64,000 nt of DNA from G965276675 sp965276675 (GTDB lineage: Bacteria > Acidobacteriota > Terriglobia > Terriglobales > Acidobacteriaceae), in contig OZ255624.1 of NCBI GenBank assembly GCA_965276675.1, forward strand, positions 3,472,001-3,536,000. Direction: 5' to 3'. Under the pieces are notes generated by a model, which searched no databases, was not told the origin of the DNA, and saw only the letters and a list, made by a program, of their open reading frames with translations. Within the stretch, counting starts at the first letter, position 1. Each line of letters opens with the position of its first letter. Shown here piece by piece: positions 43,234-52,302 of the stretch. The translations under genes and the position numbers were made by a program.

Positions 43234-44669
43234 CGTCCGGCAGCACCAAGTCCGTCATCACCAGCAGACGCCGCATCCTCTCCCGCGATCACGGCTAGAT
43301 TTCCACCGCTTCCGTCCAGTAACCCTTCGCTGCGAACCGGCTCCACGCGCACCCGGCTGATGCGATGCCCGCTCATCTCCACGACAGTGTACCGGCGACC
43401 CTCATAGTCCACACTTTCACCAATTTGAGGAATGTGGCCGAGACGCGTCAGCAGAAATCCTGCCAGTGTCTCCACATCGCCATCCCGGGGCAGGTGCCAT
43501 TGCCGCTGCACCTCCAGGTCCCGCAGGTTCACGCTGCCATCGAGCGTAAGTGTCTCTGTCGGCTCGTTCTTCCAGCGGCGCGCGCTCACGTCAAACTCGT
43601 CCTCCATCTCGCCCACCAGCTGCTCCAGCGCATCCTCCACCGTCACCATGCCCACTGTGAAGCCGAACTCGTCCACCACAATGGCGAGATGACGGCGCCG
43701 CTCCTGGAACTCATGCAGCAGGTCGAGAACCGGCTTGGTCTCCGGCACCACCAGCACATCACGCATGATCTGTCGCAGGCTTAGCTCCTTTTTAACGCTT
43801 ACTGATAACCCGCGCAGTCCGGCTTGCGGCGCGAAGTGCATCAGCCGCGCCAGGTCTTTCGAGTACACGATGCCGACAATATGCTCCGGGCCGCGGACGG
43901 GGTCGTAGACCGGGACCCGGGAGTGCTGCTCGTCGATCACCCGAGCGCTGGCGTCCTCCAGCAGCATGTCCGAAGGCAGTGAGAATATGCGCTGCCGCGG
44001 CGTCATGATCTCGCGGGTCACAATCTCGTTCATCTCCACCGCGCGATGGATCAGCTCTTCCTGGTAGACGGGCAGCAGCCCCATACGGCGGGTCGCGGTG
44101 GCGATCAGCTTTAGCTCATCCGGCGAGTGGACGCCGGCCTCCTGCTCAAGGTTCGTGCGGAAGAGCCGGAGCACCCGCTGCGCCGAGTGATTCATCAGCC
44201 GGACCAGCGGACGGGTCACGCGGATGAACCCGTCCATCGGTCCGGCCACGCTCAGTGCCAGCTGCTCCGCCTTGCGCAGGGCCAACGACTTTGGCACCAG
44301 CTCCCCCAGCAACACATGGAAGTACGTGATGATGGCAAACGCGATGGTGACCCCAGCGATGTGGGCGTACAACGCAGAGTGCGGGAGGTCACCCAACACA
44401 TGCTCCAGCGGCACGGCAATCGCCGGCTCGCCCACCCAGCCCAGCGCCAGGCTCGCCAGGGTTACGCCAAACTGTACTGCCGGCAGGAAGTCGTCGAGCG
44501 AAGCACGCAGCCGCGCCAACGATCGGGCGCCAGGCCTGTTCTGGGCCAGCAGCTGCTCGATGCGGGTCTCGCGGACGCTGACCATGGCAAACTCCGCGGC
44601 CACAAAGAAGCCGTTCGCCAGGATCAGAATGACGACCGCCACTACCCGGAAAAGACCCCACTCTCCCAT
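43230..44669 (-). CDS. CorC/HlyC-type membrane protein (CNNM-CBS-CorC)
   Basis: 479 residues. An N-terminal CNNM/DUF21 domain (about residues 1-195; three or more helices, ANGFFVAAEFAMVSVRETRIEQL, HVLLGELVPKSLAL), then two CBS domains (ITREIMTPRQRIFSLP; VPVYD..EHIVGIVYSKDLARL; VVPETKPVLDLLHEFQERRRHLAIVVDEFG), and a C-terminal CorC_HlyC domain. Known relatives act in magnesium/cobalt efflux, possibly with nucleotide sensing by the CBS pair. Coupled to the dppB-like permease downstream. Confidence 0.92.
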   Translation of the reverse strand: MGEWGLFRVVAVVILILANGFFVAAEFAMVSVRETRIEQLLAQNRPGARSLARLRASLDDFLPAVQFGVTLASLALGWVGEPAIAVPLEHVLGDLPHSALYAHIAGVTIAFAIITYFHVLLGELVPKSLALRKAEQLALSVAGPMDGFIRVTRPLVRLMNHSAQRVLRLFRTNLEQEAGVHSPDELKLIATATRRMGLLPVYQEELIHRAVEMNEIVTREIMTPRQRIFSLPSDMLLEDASARVIDEQHSRVPVYDPVRGPEHIVGIVYSKDLARLMHFAPQAGLRGLSVSVKKELSLRQIMRDVLVVPETKPVLDLLHEFQERRRHLAIVVDEFGFTVGMVTVEDALEQLVGEMEDEFDVSARRWKNEPTETLTLDGSVNLRDLEVQRQWHLPRDGDVETLAGFLLTRLGHIPQIGESVDYEGRRYTVVEMSGHRISRVRVEPVRSEGLLDGSGGNLAVIAGEDAASAGDDGLGAAGR

Positions 44670-44757
44670 CGTGTTAAGAATAACGGCAGCGGCAATGTTT
44701 GAGCTTCTAGCTTCTAGCCGTCACGTTCTGCGGAGACTCTACGCAAACCAATAACCC

Positions 44758-45723
44758 CTAATGGCGGGAACCTGCCCAGAGAATATACGGGTGACAGTCT
44801 TCGCCGTGATCGCACCCAATCCCCTGGAGCCGAATCGGCAATCGCTTCTCCTTCACCAACTTCAGTGTCTCCGGCACGGCGTCTGGAAGCGCGATCGTGC
44901 GCTTGCCATCCGCGTCCATCACAATCAGTCGCGGATACAGATATGTGTGGCCATTGGAAAGCTGGATTCGTTGTTCCTGTTGCTCCTTCGCGGGAAGATA
45001 TGCGGTGATCCGGCCCAGAATCGGAGAGGCCGGGACATTGGTGGAAAGTGAATTTGCAGCAGCCCGGTGGGTAGGTTGATGTTTGGTTTGACTGGCCGGG
45101 CGCAGCGCGGGCCAGGTCATGCCGAGGCGCTTGCCATGCACACGCGCGACTCCATCCCGCCGAATCGCATAAAGGTCGTCCGTAAAGCTTTCACCCCAGG
45201 CGGAATTGCCCTCTTTGCCTTCGACCAACACACCCACTCCCTCGGGCGTACGCACAATCTGCCGAACGCCGCGGTCATCCTCGTCAAAGTAGCCGGTGGC
45301 CTGCCAAGGAGACGGCCGTTGCTGGTCGTCGAGCATCAGCAGCGTGAGATCCGTATCGTAGCCGCCACTGCTATTCGTTCCGTGGTTCATGATCACCACA
45401 TCCTCGTGGCCGCTACCGTCCAGATCGGCTAGCCACACCTGACACTCGGCCACACTCGTGCCTATGACTGCCTGCCAGGCCTGACCTCCGCTATCTGTGC
45501 CGGCAATTAGCAGATCACCATTCTGGCCCGCCAGCCGGATACCTCTCACCTGGACTGGAATCCGCTCCGCCTCCTGGCACTCGGCTACCTTGGTCTGAGG
45601 GAGATGTTTCTTCAGCAACGCATCGAGCGGCATTAGGGGCGATGGAACCTGGGCCAGAGAGAGCATCGCCTTGACTAGAAGCAGCGCACATAGCAGTTTC
45701 CCTGCCCACCTCGCATCCGGCAT
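44758..45723 (-). CDS. Secreted protein of unknown function
   Basis: 321 residues from the ATG at 45723, chosen because a signal peptide (AGKLLCALLLVKAMLSLAQ) begins there; the frame is open 24 residues further. Mid-protein strands (DLLIAGTDSGGQAWQAVIG, VWLADLDGSGHEDVVIMNHG, TLLMLDDQQRPSPW) resemble an FG-GAP/VCBS-like calcium-loop repeat, but only one clear repeat is seen. The C-terminus ends CDHGEDCHPYILW with two cysteines. I do not recognise the family. Confidence 0.7.
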   Translation of the reverse strand: MPDARWAGKLLCALLLVKAMLSLAQVPSPLMPLDALLKKHLPQTKVAECQEAERIPVQVRGIRLAGQNGDLLIAGTDSGGQAWQAVIGTSVAECQVWLADLDGSGHEDVVIMNHGTNSSGGYDTDLTLLMLDDQQRPSPWQATGYFDEDDRGVRQIVRTPEGVGVLVEGKEGNSAWGESFTDDLYAIRRDGVARVHGKRLGMTWPALRPASQTKHQPTHRAAANSLSTNVPASPILGRITAYLPAKEQQEQRIQLSNGHTYLYPRLIVMDADGKRTIALPDAVPETLKLVKEKRLPIRLQGIGCDHGEDCHPYILWAGSRH

Positions 45724-45849
45724 ACACTCTCTCTTCAGCAATAAGGTACAACAACGGTGCAGAGGAATTTGGCAGGTCTCCTCAAGCTCTATCATCGGTA
45801 CTTTGGCATGGGTACTTTGGCAATGGGGATGATGCCTCTCCCGACGCCC

Positions 45850-47211
45850 TCAAGCCGGCACAGCCGCACGATTCACTGCCGTCCACCAACCATCAAAGGC
45901 CGCGAGCGAACGCTCGCATTGCAGCCGGTGGCGCTCCTTCTTGTCCCGGATGCGCTTGCGGGCCTCCTCTTCCAGCGGTTCGAGCAGGTCGAAGGTGATG
46001 TTGGCCGGCTGGAAGCTCTTGGTATCCGCGCGCGTGATGTAGTTCACCAGGGAGCCGAGCGCCGTGGCCCGCGGCACCGTCTGGATCGCCTCGCCATGCG
46101 CCCGTGCCGCCGCATAAATCCCGGCCAACATGCCGGTTGCAATCGACTCGGTATAGCCCTCCACGCCAGAAATCTGCCCGGCAAAGAAGGTCTCCGGATG
46201 CTCACGCATCGAGAGCGTCCCGTCAAGCACCTTTGGCGATTCGATGTACGTGTTGCGATGGATTTGTCCGTAGCGCACGAATTTCGCGTTCTCCAGGCCG
46301 GGAATCAGCCGCAGCACCCGGGCCTGCTCGCCGTACTTGAGGTGGTTCTGGAAGCCGACCAGGTTGTAGGAGTCGGCGCGGAGGTTCTCACATCGCAGCT
46401 GCACTACCGCGTGGGGCGTCTTCCCGGTGCGCGGGTCACGCAGTCCAACCGGCTTCATCGGTCCAAAGCGCAGCGTATCTCGCCCGCGTCGCGCCAACTC
46501 CTCAATGGGCAGGCAGCTTTCAAAGTACTTCAGCCTCTCCCACTCCTTGGACTCGACGTCCTCGGCCGAGACCAGGGCATCGTAGAAGCGGTCGTACTCC
46601 TCGCGCGTCATTGGGCAGTTGATATAGTCGGCCGTGCCCTTGTCCCAGCGTGCCGCGAAGTAGACGCGATTCATGTTGATCGAGTCCGCCTCCACGATGG
46701 GGCTGATCGAGTCGTAGAAGGCCAGATGCTCGGCCCCGGTCAGGCGCGCAATCTCCTCGGACAGTGCAGACGAGGTCAGCGGGCCGCTGGCCACAATGGT
46801 CAGCCCGTCATAGCCCGTCTGGCCGTTGTAAGGACGGATCTCCGTCACCTCTTCCCGGTGCACGGCAATGCCGGGCTGGGCCGCAATACTCTCTGCAATG
46901 CGCCGGGAGAACTCGACGCGGTCTACAGCGAGGGCATGCCCGGCCGGCACCGCCGTCTGGTCGGCCAGCCGCAGCAAGACGCATCCGGCGCGCCGCATCT
47001 CCTGCTTCAGGAGCCAGGGGGCTGTGTTCTCGCTTTCCGACTTCAGTGAATTCGAGCAGACCAGCTCGCCAAAATCCGCCGTCTGGTGCGCTGGCGTCTG
47101 CCGCACAGGCCGCATCTCGTAGAGGTCCACGGCGCAGCCACGCCGGGCCGCCATTAGTGCCGCCTCCGGTCCCGCCAGTCCCCCGCCGATCACCCGTACC
47201 CGCTTCGCCAT
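45850..47211 (-). CDS. trmFO: tRNA (uracil-5-)-methyltransferase TrmFO, folate-dependent
   Basis: 453 residues, full length. N-terminal FAD fold VRVIGGGLAGPEAALMAARRG, then YEMRP, AHQTADFGELVCSNSLKS and the GCVLLRLAD segment, later YINCPMTREEYDRFYDAL, GPMKPVGLRDPRTGKTPHAVVQLR, AQISGVEGYTESIATGMLAGI. The enzyme uses methylenetetrahydrofolate and FADH2 to make m5U54 in the T loop of tRNAs. Divergent from queC, another tRNA-modification gene, across a 63-bp gap. Confidence 0.97.
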   Translation of the reverse strand: MAKRVRVIGGGLAGPEAALMAARRGCAVDLYEMRPVRQTPAHQTADFGELVCSNSLKSESENTAPWLLKQEMRRAGCVLLRLADQTAVPAGHALAVDRVEFSRRIAESIAAQPGIAVHREEVTEIRPYNGQTGYDGLTIVASGPLTSSALSEEIARLTGAEHLAFYDSISPIVEADSINMNRVYFAARWDKGTADYINCPMTREEYDRFYDALVSAEDVESKEWERLKYFESCLPIEELARRGRDTLRFGPMKPVGLRDPRTGKTPHAVVQLRCENLRADSYNLVGFQNHLKYGEQARVLRLIPGLENAKFVRYGQIHRNTYIESPKVLDGTLSMREHPETFFAGQISGVEGYTESIATGMLAGIYAAARAHGEAIQTVPRATALGSLVNYITRADTKSFQPANITFDLLEPLEEEARKRIRDKKERHRLQCERSLAAFDGWWTAVNRAAVPA

Positions 47212-47274
47212 TCCATGATTATAAGAGCGTGACTGTAGCTCTTTTTCGCACTCTAAGCATCTGAAGAACAGCTT

Positions 47275-48036
47275 ATGAATTCAGCAGCTTCGAGCTCCAA
47301 ACCGAAACAACAAAGCCGGCCGAAAGCGGTCGTCTGCCTCTCTGGCGGCATGGATTCCGCCGTCTGCGCGGCACTCGCCGCCCGCGACTACGAGGCGTAC
47401 GCGCTGCACTTCAGCTATGGGCAGCGCACAGAACGCCGTGAGTTGGCGAGCGCGCGGTCGGTTGCCGAGACACTTGGCTACCGGCAGTTCCTGCCGCTCT
47501 CGACGGAGCTCTTTCGCATCATCGGCGGTTCCGCGCTCACGGATTCAACCATCGCTGTGCCTGCCGCCGCAATGGATGATCCGGTAATCGGAGCCGCAAT
47601 CCCCGTCACCTACGTCCCTTTCCGCAACGCGCACTTCCTCTCCGCGGCTGTCAGCTGGGCAGAGGTGATCGGGGCCGAGACAATCTTCATCGGAGCCGTC
47701 GAGCAGGACAGCTCCGGCTACCCGGACTGCCGCCCGGCCTATTACGGAGCCTTCCAGGAGCTGATCCGTACCGGAACGCGCGACGGATCCATCACTGTGG
47801 AGACACCGCTGATCGGTCTTCGCAAGAGCGAGATCGTGTGCCTCGGCCTTGAACTGTCCGCTCCATTCCATGTAACGTGGTCATGCTATTCGGGCGAGGA
47901 AGTCGCCTGTGGCACTTGTGAGAGTTGCATTCTGCGGCTCCGCGCCTTTGCGGAAGCCGGGTATGACGACCCGATTCCCTATGCCACGGACTGCAAACAG
48001 ACCGCCAACGTCCAAAGAGGAGAAACCCATGTATAA
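47275..48036 (+). CDS. queC: 7-cyano-7-deazaguanine synthase QueC
   Basis: 253 residues. PP-loop ATP site VVCLSGGMDSAVCAALAA, then YALHFSYGQRTERRELASA, TYVPFRNAHFLSAA, GAVEQDSSGYPDCRPAYYGAF, and a C-terminal zinc site CYSGEEVACGTCESCILR. Converts 7-carboxy-7-deazaguanine to preQ0 in queuosine synthesis. Its stop overlaps the next start by eight bases, so the downstream TPR protein may be translationally coupled. No other que genes are in the window. Confidence 0.96.
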   Translation: MNSAASSSKPKQQSRPKAVVCLSGGMDSAVCAALAARDYEAYALHFSYGQRTERRELASARSVAETLGYRQFLPLSTELFRIIGGSALTDSTIAVPAAAMDDPVIGAAIPVTYVPFRNAHFLSAAVSWAEVIGAETIFIGAVEQDSSGYPDCRPAYYGAFQELIRTGTRDGSITVETPLIGLRKSEIVCLGLELSAPFHVTWSCYSGEEVACGTCESCILRLRAFAEAGYDDPIPYATDCKQTANVQRGETHV

Positions 48037-49123
48037 AACGAAACTCTGGATTGCCGTCGTGGTGATGGCGATGTTCACCGCACTCGCCCAGGCGCAGGAG
48101 ATGGGCAAGATTCATGGTCATGCACAGGATCCGGCCGCCACACCGATCGCCAACGCACAGATCCAGCTGAGCACTGATGGGAAGGCGGCCAAGTACACCT
48201 TCACCACCGATGCAAACGGCGACTACAAAGGCGACAACATCGCACCGGGCAGCTACTATGTGACACTTTTTCAGGTACCCACCGGTGGCGGTGCGCCCAA
48301 GCCGGTCGATCGCTTCGAGAACGTGAAAATTACGGCCGGTCAGGATTTCACCCAGGACTTCGACCTGAGCCGCCCGGACTACATCAAGAGGCTCACGCCC
48401 GAGCAGCAGAAACAGATTCAGGAGTTTAAGGGCAAGAACGCCGCGATCAGCAAAGAAAACACCGATGTCAAGAAGCTGAATGGCATGATCCAGGAAGCGC
48501 GCTCAGACATGCAGGCAAAAAAGTATGACGATGCGGCAACGCTGATGCAGCAAGGCACGACGATCAAGCCTGATGCCGCAGTGGTTTGGCTCGAGCTTGG
48601 CCTGGCGCAGAACGGCCAGAAAAAGTATGACGATGCGGTGACTTCGCTGAAAAAAGCAGTCGACCTGGACGCTGCCTCTAAGAAGCCTAGCCCGGAGGTC
48701 GCGGGTGCGGCTAACAATGGTCTCGGCGAAGCCTACGCCAGCTCCAACAAGATCCCGGAGGCAACGGCCGCCTATGACGCCGCGGCCAAAGTGCAACCGG
48801 CGAGCGCTGGTATGTTTTACTCCAACGAGACCATTGTGCTAAGCAGGGCCGGTAACTCGCAAGCCACAATCGCGGCCGCGGACAAGGCCATCGCGGCGGA
48901 CCCCAAGAAGCCCATTCCTTACTACCTGAAGGGTCAAGCTCTGATTGGCCAAGCGACAGTCGACCCCAAGACACAGCGCATCGTCGCCCCTCCAGGAACG
49001 GCGGAGGCTTACCAGAAGTATCTCGATCTGGACCCCACTGGCCCCATGGCGGCTGACGCCAAGAACATCCTGAATGAAATTGGCGCCAAACAGCAGACGA
49101 AGTATACGGCCGGCAAAAAATAG
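48029..49123 (+). CDS. Exported TPR protein with carboxypeptidase-regulatory domain
   Basis: 364 residues from the ATG at 48029 (AAAGAGGAGAA ahead). Signal peptide ends near ALAQAQ. Residues about 22-110 form an Ig-like CarboxypepD_reg domain (GKIHGHAQDPAATPIANAQIQL, GDYKGDNIAPGSYYVTLF). Lysine/glutamine-rich helical region (TPEQQKQIQEFKGKN) follows, then 3-4 TPR units (YDDAATLMQQGTTIKPDAAVVWLELGLAQNGQKKYDDAVTSLKKAVDLD and two more). The role is likely protein-protein binding in the periplasm or outer membrane. A terminator follows. Confidence 0.85.
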   Translation: MYKTKLWIAVVVMAMFTALAQAQEMGKIHGHAQDPAATPIANAQIQLSTDGKAAKYTFTTDANGDYKGDNIAPGSYYVTLFQVPTGGGAPKPVDRFENVKITAGQDFTQDFDLSRPDYIKRLTPEQQKQIQEFKGKNAAISKENTDVKKLNGMIQEARSDMQAKKYDDAATLMQQGTTIKPDAAVVWLELGLAQNGQKKYDDAVTSLKKAVDLDAASKKPSPEVAGAANNGLGEAYASSNKIPEATAAYDAAAKVQPASAGMFYSNETIVLSRAGNSQATIAAADKAIAADPKKPIPYYLKGQALIGQATVDPKTQRIVAPPGTAEAYQKYLDLDPTGPMAADAKNILNEIGAKQQTKYTAGKK

Positions 49124-49142
49124 ATTTTTCCCGAGTAAGTAC

Positions 49143-49177
49143 AAAAAGCGTCGCCATCCGGGCGGCGCTTTTCTTTG
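49143..49177 (+). terminator. Rho-independent terminator after TPR protein gene
   Basis: AAAAAGCGTCGCC and GGGCGGCGCTTTTCTTT form a GC-rich hairpin with a short loop (one G-T pair) followed by a T-rich run, 20 bp after the stop at 49123. The A run before the stem could make it work for the other strand also. Confidence 0.8.
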
Positions 49178-49225
49178 CACGAGCCGCAGAGGAGCATCCA
49201 ACTTTCAATCGTGATCCAGAGTGTT

Positions 49226-50473
49226 ATGACCTATCCCGAAGCGGCGCAGATCGTCGCTGAAGCCGCCGGCTTACTTTTTCCTACCAATACCAGGACGGAG
49301 CATGTGGATCTGCTCACTGCTCAAGGCCGCGTGCTGGCTAGCGAGTTGCGAGCTGACCGGGATCAACCTCCATTTCCACGATCAACGCGCGACGGGTTTG
49401 CCTGCCAGTCGAGCGTCATCAACAGTGGCCGGCCGGTTCAAGTTGTTGGCCAGCTCCGGGCGGGCGATCCTATATCGAGCCGCCCGCTTCAAGCTGGTGA
49501 ATGCCTTGAGATCATGACCGGAGCGCCCGTTCCCGAGGGCGCCGACTGCGTCGCTATGGTCGAGCATGTAATTGAGGAACGGCTTGGGGAGGAAGCAGCG
49601 CCTGCGATCACATTGCAGTCAGGACGCACACTGCGCAGTGGCGAAAACATTGTTCAGCCGGGTAGCGAGGCCCGTGCCGGTTCGGTCATTCTTCCGACCG
49701 GCACGCGTCTGTACCCGGCGCAGATCGCTGCGGCTGCTTCAATAGGAGCTGCGGAGCTGGCGGTCTTTGCACAGCCACGGGTGGCCATTCTGGCAACTGG
49801 CGACGAGTTGGTGGAGGTCGCCCAGACCCCGCTGCCTCATCAAATTCGCAATTCTAATAGCTATTCATTAGCGGCGGCGGTACGGGCCGCCGGCGGCGTG
49901 GCAGTACGTCTGCCCGTGGCGCAGGATGAGCTGGGCTCGTTGACGAAAGGATTGATAGAGGCAGAGGCACGGGCAGAGTTGCTGCTGCTCTCCGGTGGCG
50001 TGTCGATGGGCAAGTACGATCTGGTTGAGAGAGCGCTGAGCGAGCGCGGTGCAGAGTTTCTGTTTACCGGCGTACAGATGCAGCCAGGAAAGCCGGTAGT
50101 CTTCGGAACGGTGCCGGGGCCGGAGCCTGGCAGGCGCCTTCCCTTCTTCGGCCTGCCCGGCAATCCTGTATCCACCATGGTTACATTTGAACTTTTCGTC
50201 GCGCCGCTGCTCCGTGCACTGAGCGGTGAGGCCGGTGCCGTCCCCCGTTTCGCTCAGGCGCAGTTGACGCAAGAGCTTCGCACGCGCACCGGGCTCACCC
50301 GCTTTCTTCCAGCTCGTCTTGAGGGCGCCTGGGATGGTGCACACGTGACTCAGGTGGCATGGCAAGGCTCCGGCGACCTGGCCGCAACAGCGCGTGCCAA
50401 CTGCTTTCTCGTTATTCCGCCAGACCGAGAGCTGCTCGCTGTCGGTAGCTCCGTCACTGTCCTGTTAACCTGA
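49226..50473 (+). CDS. moeA: Molybdopterin molybdotransferase MoeA
   Basis: 415 residues if the ATG at 49226 is used; GTG at 49211 and TTG at 49175 are in frame, the AGAGGAG near 49187-49195 being closer to the GTG. Motifs: PFPRSTRDGFA, RAGDP, CLEIMTGAPVPEGADCVAMVE, VAILATGDELVE, IRNSNSYSLAAAVRAAGG, LLLSGGVSMGKYDLV, QMQPGKPVVFGTV, FGLPGNPVSTMVTFELF. Inserts molybdate into adenylylated molybdopterin. The gene is followed after seven bases by moaC, an obvious cofactor operon. Confidence 0.95.
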   Translation: MTYPEAAQIVAEAAGLLFPTNTRTEHVDLLTAQGRVLASELRADRDQPPFPRSTRDGFACQSSVINSGRPVQVVGQLRAGDPISSRPLQAGECLEIMTGAPVPEGADCVAMVEHVIEERLGEEAAPAITLQSGRTLRSGENIVQPGSEARAGSVILPTGTRLYPAQIAAAASIGAAELAVFAQPRVAILATGDELVEVAQTPLPHQIRNSNSYSLAAAVRAAGGVAVRLPVAQDELGSLTKGLIEAEARAELLLLSGGVSMGKYDLVERALSERGAEFLFTGVQMQPGKPVVFGTVPGPEPGRRLPFFGLPGNPVSTMVTFELFVAPLLRALSGEAGAVPRFAQAQLTQELRTRTGLTRFLPARLEGAWDGAHVTQVAWQGSGDLAATARANCFLVIPPDRELLAVGSSVTVLLT

Positions 50474-50480
50474 GCAAAGC

Positions 50481-50993
50481 ATGGCCGAAGAACTCCCAAC
50501 CAAGCTCTCCCACTACAATGAAGCGGGCGAAGCGCATATGGTCGATGTCAGCGCCAAGTCCGCGACCCGGCGTGAGGCGGAGGCGTCAGCCTTTGTCGTC
50601 CTTTCGGATGCCGTGCTCGCGGCGCTTCCCTCCAATCCGAAAGGTAATCCCCTCGAAGTAGCGCGCTTCGCCGGCATTCAAGCCGCAAAGCGCACCTCCG
50701 ACCTCATTCCCATGTGCCACCCGCTCCCACTCAGCTTTGTCGATGTCACGGCCAGCATCGTCACTGGCGGAGTTGCGATACGAAGCATTGCTGCCACTAC
50801 GGCGGGGACTGGCGTGGAGATGGAAGCGCTCACGGCGGCCTGCATCGCAGCACTCACGGTCTATGACATGTGCAAGGCGCTCGATAAAAGCATTAGCATT
50901 CGCTCGATCCAACTTGAGCGCAAGAGCGGCGGCAAAAGCGGAGAGTACGTGCGAACGAAATCGGTTGCACGCCCGCACCCTAAAGATGTTTGA
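50481..50993 (+). CDS. moaC: Cyclic pyranopterin monophosphate synthase MoaC
   Basis: 170 residues. Starts KLSHYNEAGEAHMVDVSAKSATRREAEASAFV, with GNPLEVARFAGIQAAKRTSDLIPMCHPLPLSF, GVEMEALTAACIAALTVYDMCKALDKSISI and the C-terminal LERKSGGKSG. All are catalytic MoaC blocks. It converts the MoaA product to cPMP. Seven bases after moeA. The GH27 gene begins 54 bp later and may be read through from this operon, though it has its own ribosome site. Confidence 0.96.
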   Translation: MAEELPTKLSHYNEAGEAHMVDVSAKSATRREAEASAFVVLSDAVLAALPSNPKGNPLEVARFAGIQAAKRTSDLIPMCHPLPLSFVDVTASIVTGGVAIRSIAATTAGTGVEMEALTAACIAALTVYDMCKALDKSISIRSIQLERKSGGKSGEYVRTKSVARPHPKDV

Positions 50994-51047
50994 CGCTCGT
51001 GGGCAGTGTGTCTAAAGTGGAACCGCACTCTCAAGAGGACTCTGCCG

Positions 51048-52217
51048 ATGCTCGTACGCGCCCTTGCGCTCGCCACGCTTTTGTTTCCGTCAGTAGGGCT
51101 CGCCCAAAACTCCAACGCCCTCGCGGCCACACCGCCCATGGGCTGGAATAGCTGGAACCACTTCGCCACTCGCGTTACGGACGCCGATGTCCGCGCCGCG
51201 GCAGATGCTCTTGTCTCTTCGGGAATGCGTGATGCCGGCTACGTTTACGTCAACATCGATGACACATGGGAGGGACAGCGCGATGCGAAGGGCGTGATCC
51301 AGACCAATAGCAAATTTCCGGACATGAAGGCCCTCGCCGACTATGTGCACAGCAAGGGGCTGAAGCTAGGCATCTATTCTTCGCCCGGGCCTAAGACCTG
51401 TGACGGCTATCTGGGCAGCTATGGGCACGAGGCGCAGGACGCGCAGACTTATGCCGGCTGGGGCATCGACTATCTCAAATACGACCTATGTTCCTTTGGC
51501 GACATGATGAAGCGCGAATCCGGTGGCGACCGCGCTAAGGCCAATACCATGATGCGTCAGGCTTACGCCAAAATGCACGACGCGCTGCTCGCGACAAAGC
51601 GACCCATTGTGCTGAGCCTCTGCCAATACGGCTTTGACTCGGTCTGGAAGTGGGGGCCGAAGGTGGGCGGCAATGCATGGCGGACCACGGGCGACATTAA
51701 CGACAGCTATGACCGAATGTCGGTGATTGGCTTTGGGCAGGCAGGCCTTTCAAAGTACGCCGGACCCGGCCACTGGAACGATCCTGACATGCTGGAGGTC
51801 GGCAACGGCAAGATGACCGACGACGAATACCGTACGCATATGAGCCTGTGGGCAATACTCGCTGCACCCTTGCTGGCTGGCAACGACCTGTCAAAAATGT
51901 CGCCGGAGGCACTGTCTATTCTCACCAACCGCGACGTCATTGCCATCGACCAGGACCGGCTCGGCAAGCAGGGCGACCGGATCTCCGCAACCGGGCCGTT
52001 TGAGGTCTGGTCGAAGCCGCTCGCCGATGGCTCGGAAGCTGTGGCGCTCTTCAATCGTGGCGAAGATACCGAGTCTATGACGTTGCCTGTAAGTGCGCTT
52101 GGCTTGAAGCCTGGCAACGTACGCATCCACGACATATGGGCCAACCAGGACTCAAGCCACCAGGATCTCTGGACGGTTCCGAAGCATGGCGTTGTCCTGC
52201 TTCATATATCGCAGTAA
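51048..52217 (+). CDS. GH27 alpha-galactosidase (secreted)
   Basis: 389 residues from the ATG at 51048 (AAGAGGAC ahead; the GTG at 51006 would extend before the signal). The signal peptide ends near GLAQ. GH27 sequence: TPPMGWNSWNHFA, YVNIDDTWEG, KGLKLGIYSSPG, nucleophile Asp146 in YLKYDLC, Asp216 acid/base in WRTTGDINDSYD, GHWNDPDMLEVGNG, and LLAGNDLSKM. A C-terminal beta-sandwich follows. This second alpha-galactosidase is from a different family than the GH36 at 3113, so alpha-galactosides are probably a regular nutrient. Confidence 0.93.
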   Translation: MLVRALALATLLFPSVGLAQNSNALAATPPMGWNSWNHFATRVTDADVRAAADALVSSGMRDAGYVYVNIDDTWEGQRDAKGVIQTNSKFPDMKALADYVHSKGLKLGIYSSPGPKTCDGYLGSYGHEAQDAQTYAGWGIDYLKYDLCSFGDMMKRESGGDRAKANTMMRQAYAKMHDALLATKRPIVLSLCQYGFDSVWKWGPKVGGNAWRTTGDINDSYDRMSVIGFGQAGLSKYAGPGHWNDPDMLEVGNGKMTDDEYRTHMSLWAILAAPLLAGNDLSKMSPEALSILTNRDVIAIDQDRLGKQGDRISATGPFEVWSKPLADGSEAVALFNRGEDTESMTLPVSALGLKPGNVRIHDIWANQDSSHQDLWTVPKHGVVLLHISQ

Positions 52218-52245
52218 AGCCCTAAATAAAGTAGCTCCTGAAACG

Positions 52246-52277
52246 GGTGAAGAGCTGCGACGGTGCTGCTCTTCACC
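52246..52277. terminator. Bidirectional terminator hairpin
   Basis: Perfect ten-base arms GGTGAAGAGC (52246-52255) and GCTCTTCACC (52268-52277) with a 12-base loop, followed by TTAAAA. It lies between the convergent stops of the GH27 gene (52217) and the outer-membrane protein gene (52303). Confidence 0.65.
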
Positions 52278-52302
52278 TTAAAACCGCCACTCGCGAGCTG
52301 GC

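Noticed and set aside
47212..47274. preQ1 riboswitch before queC
   Set aside because: The 63-bp gap shared with trmFO is short and I find no convincing aptamer core.
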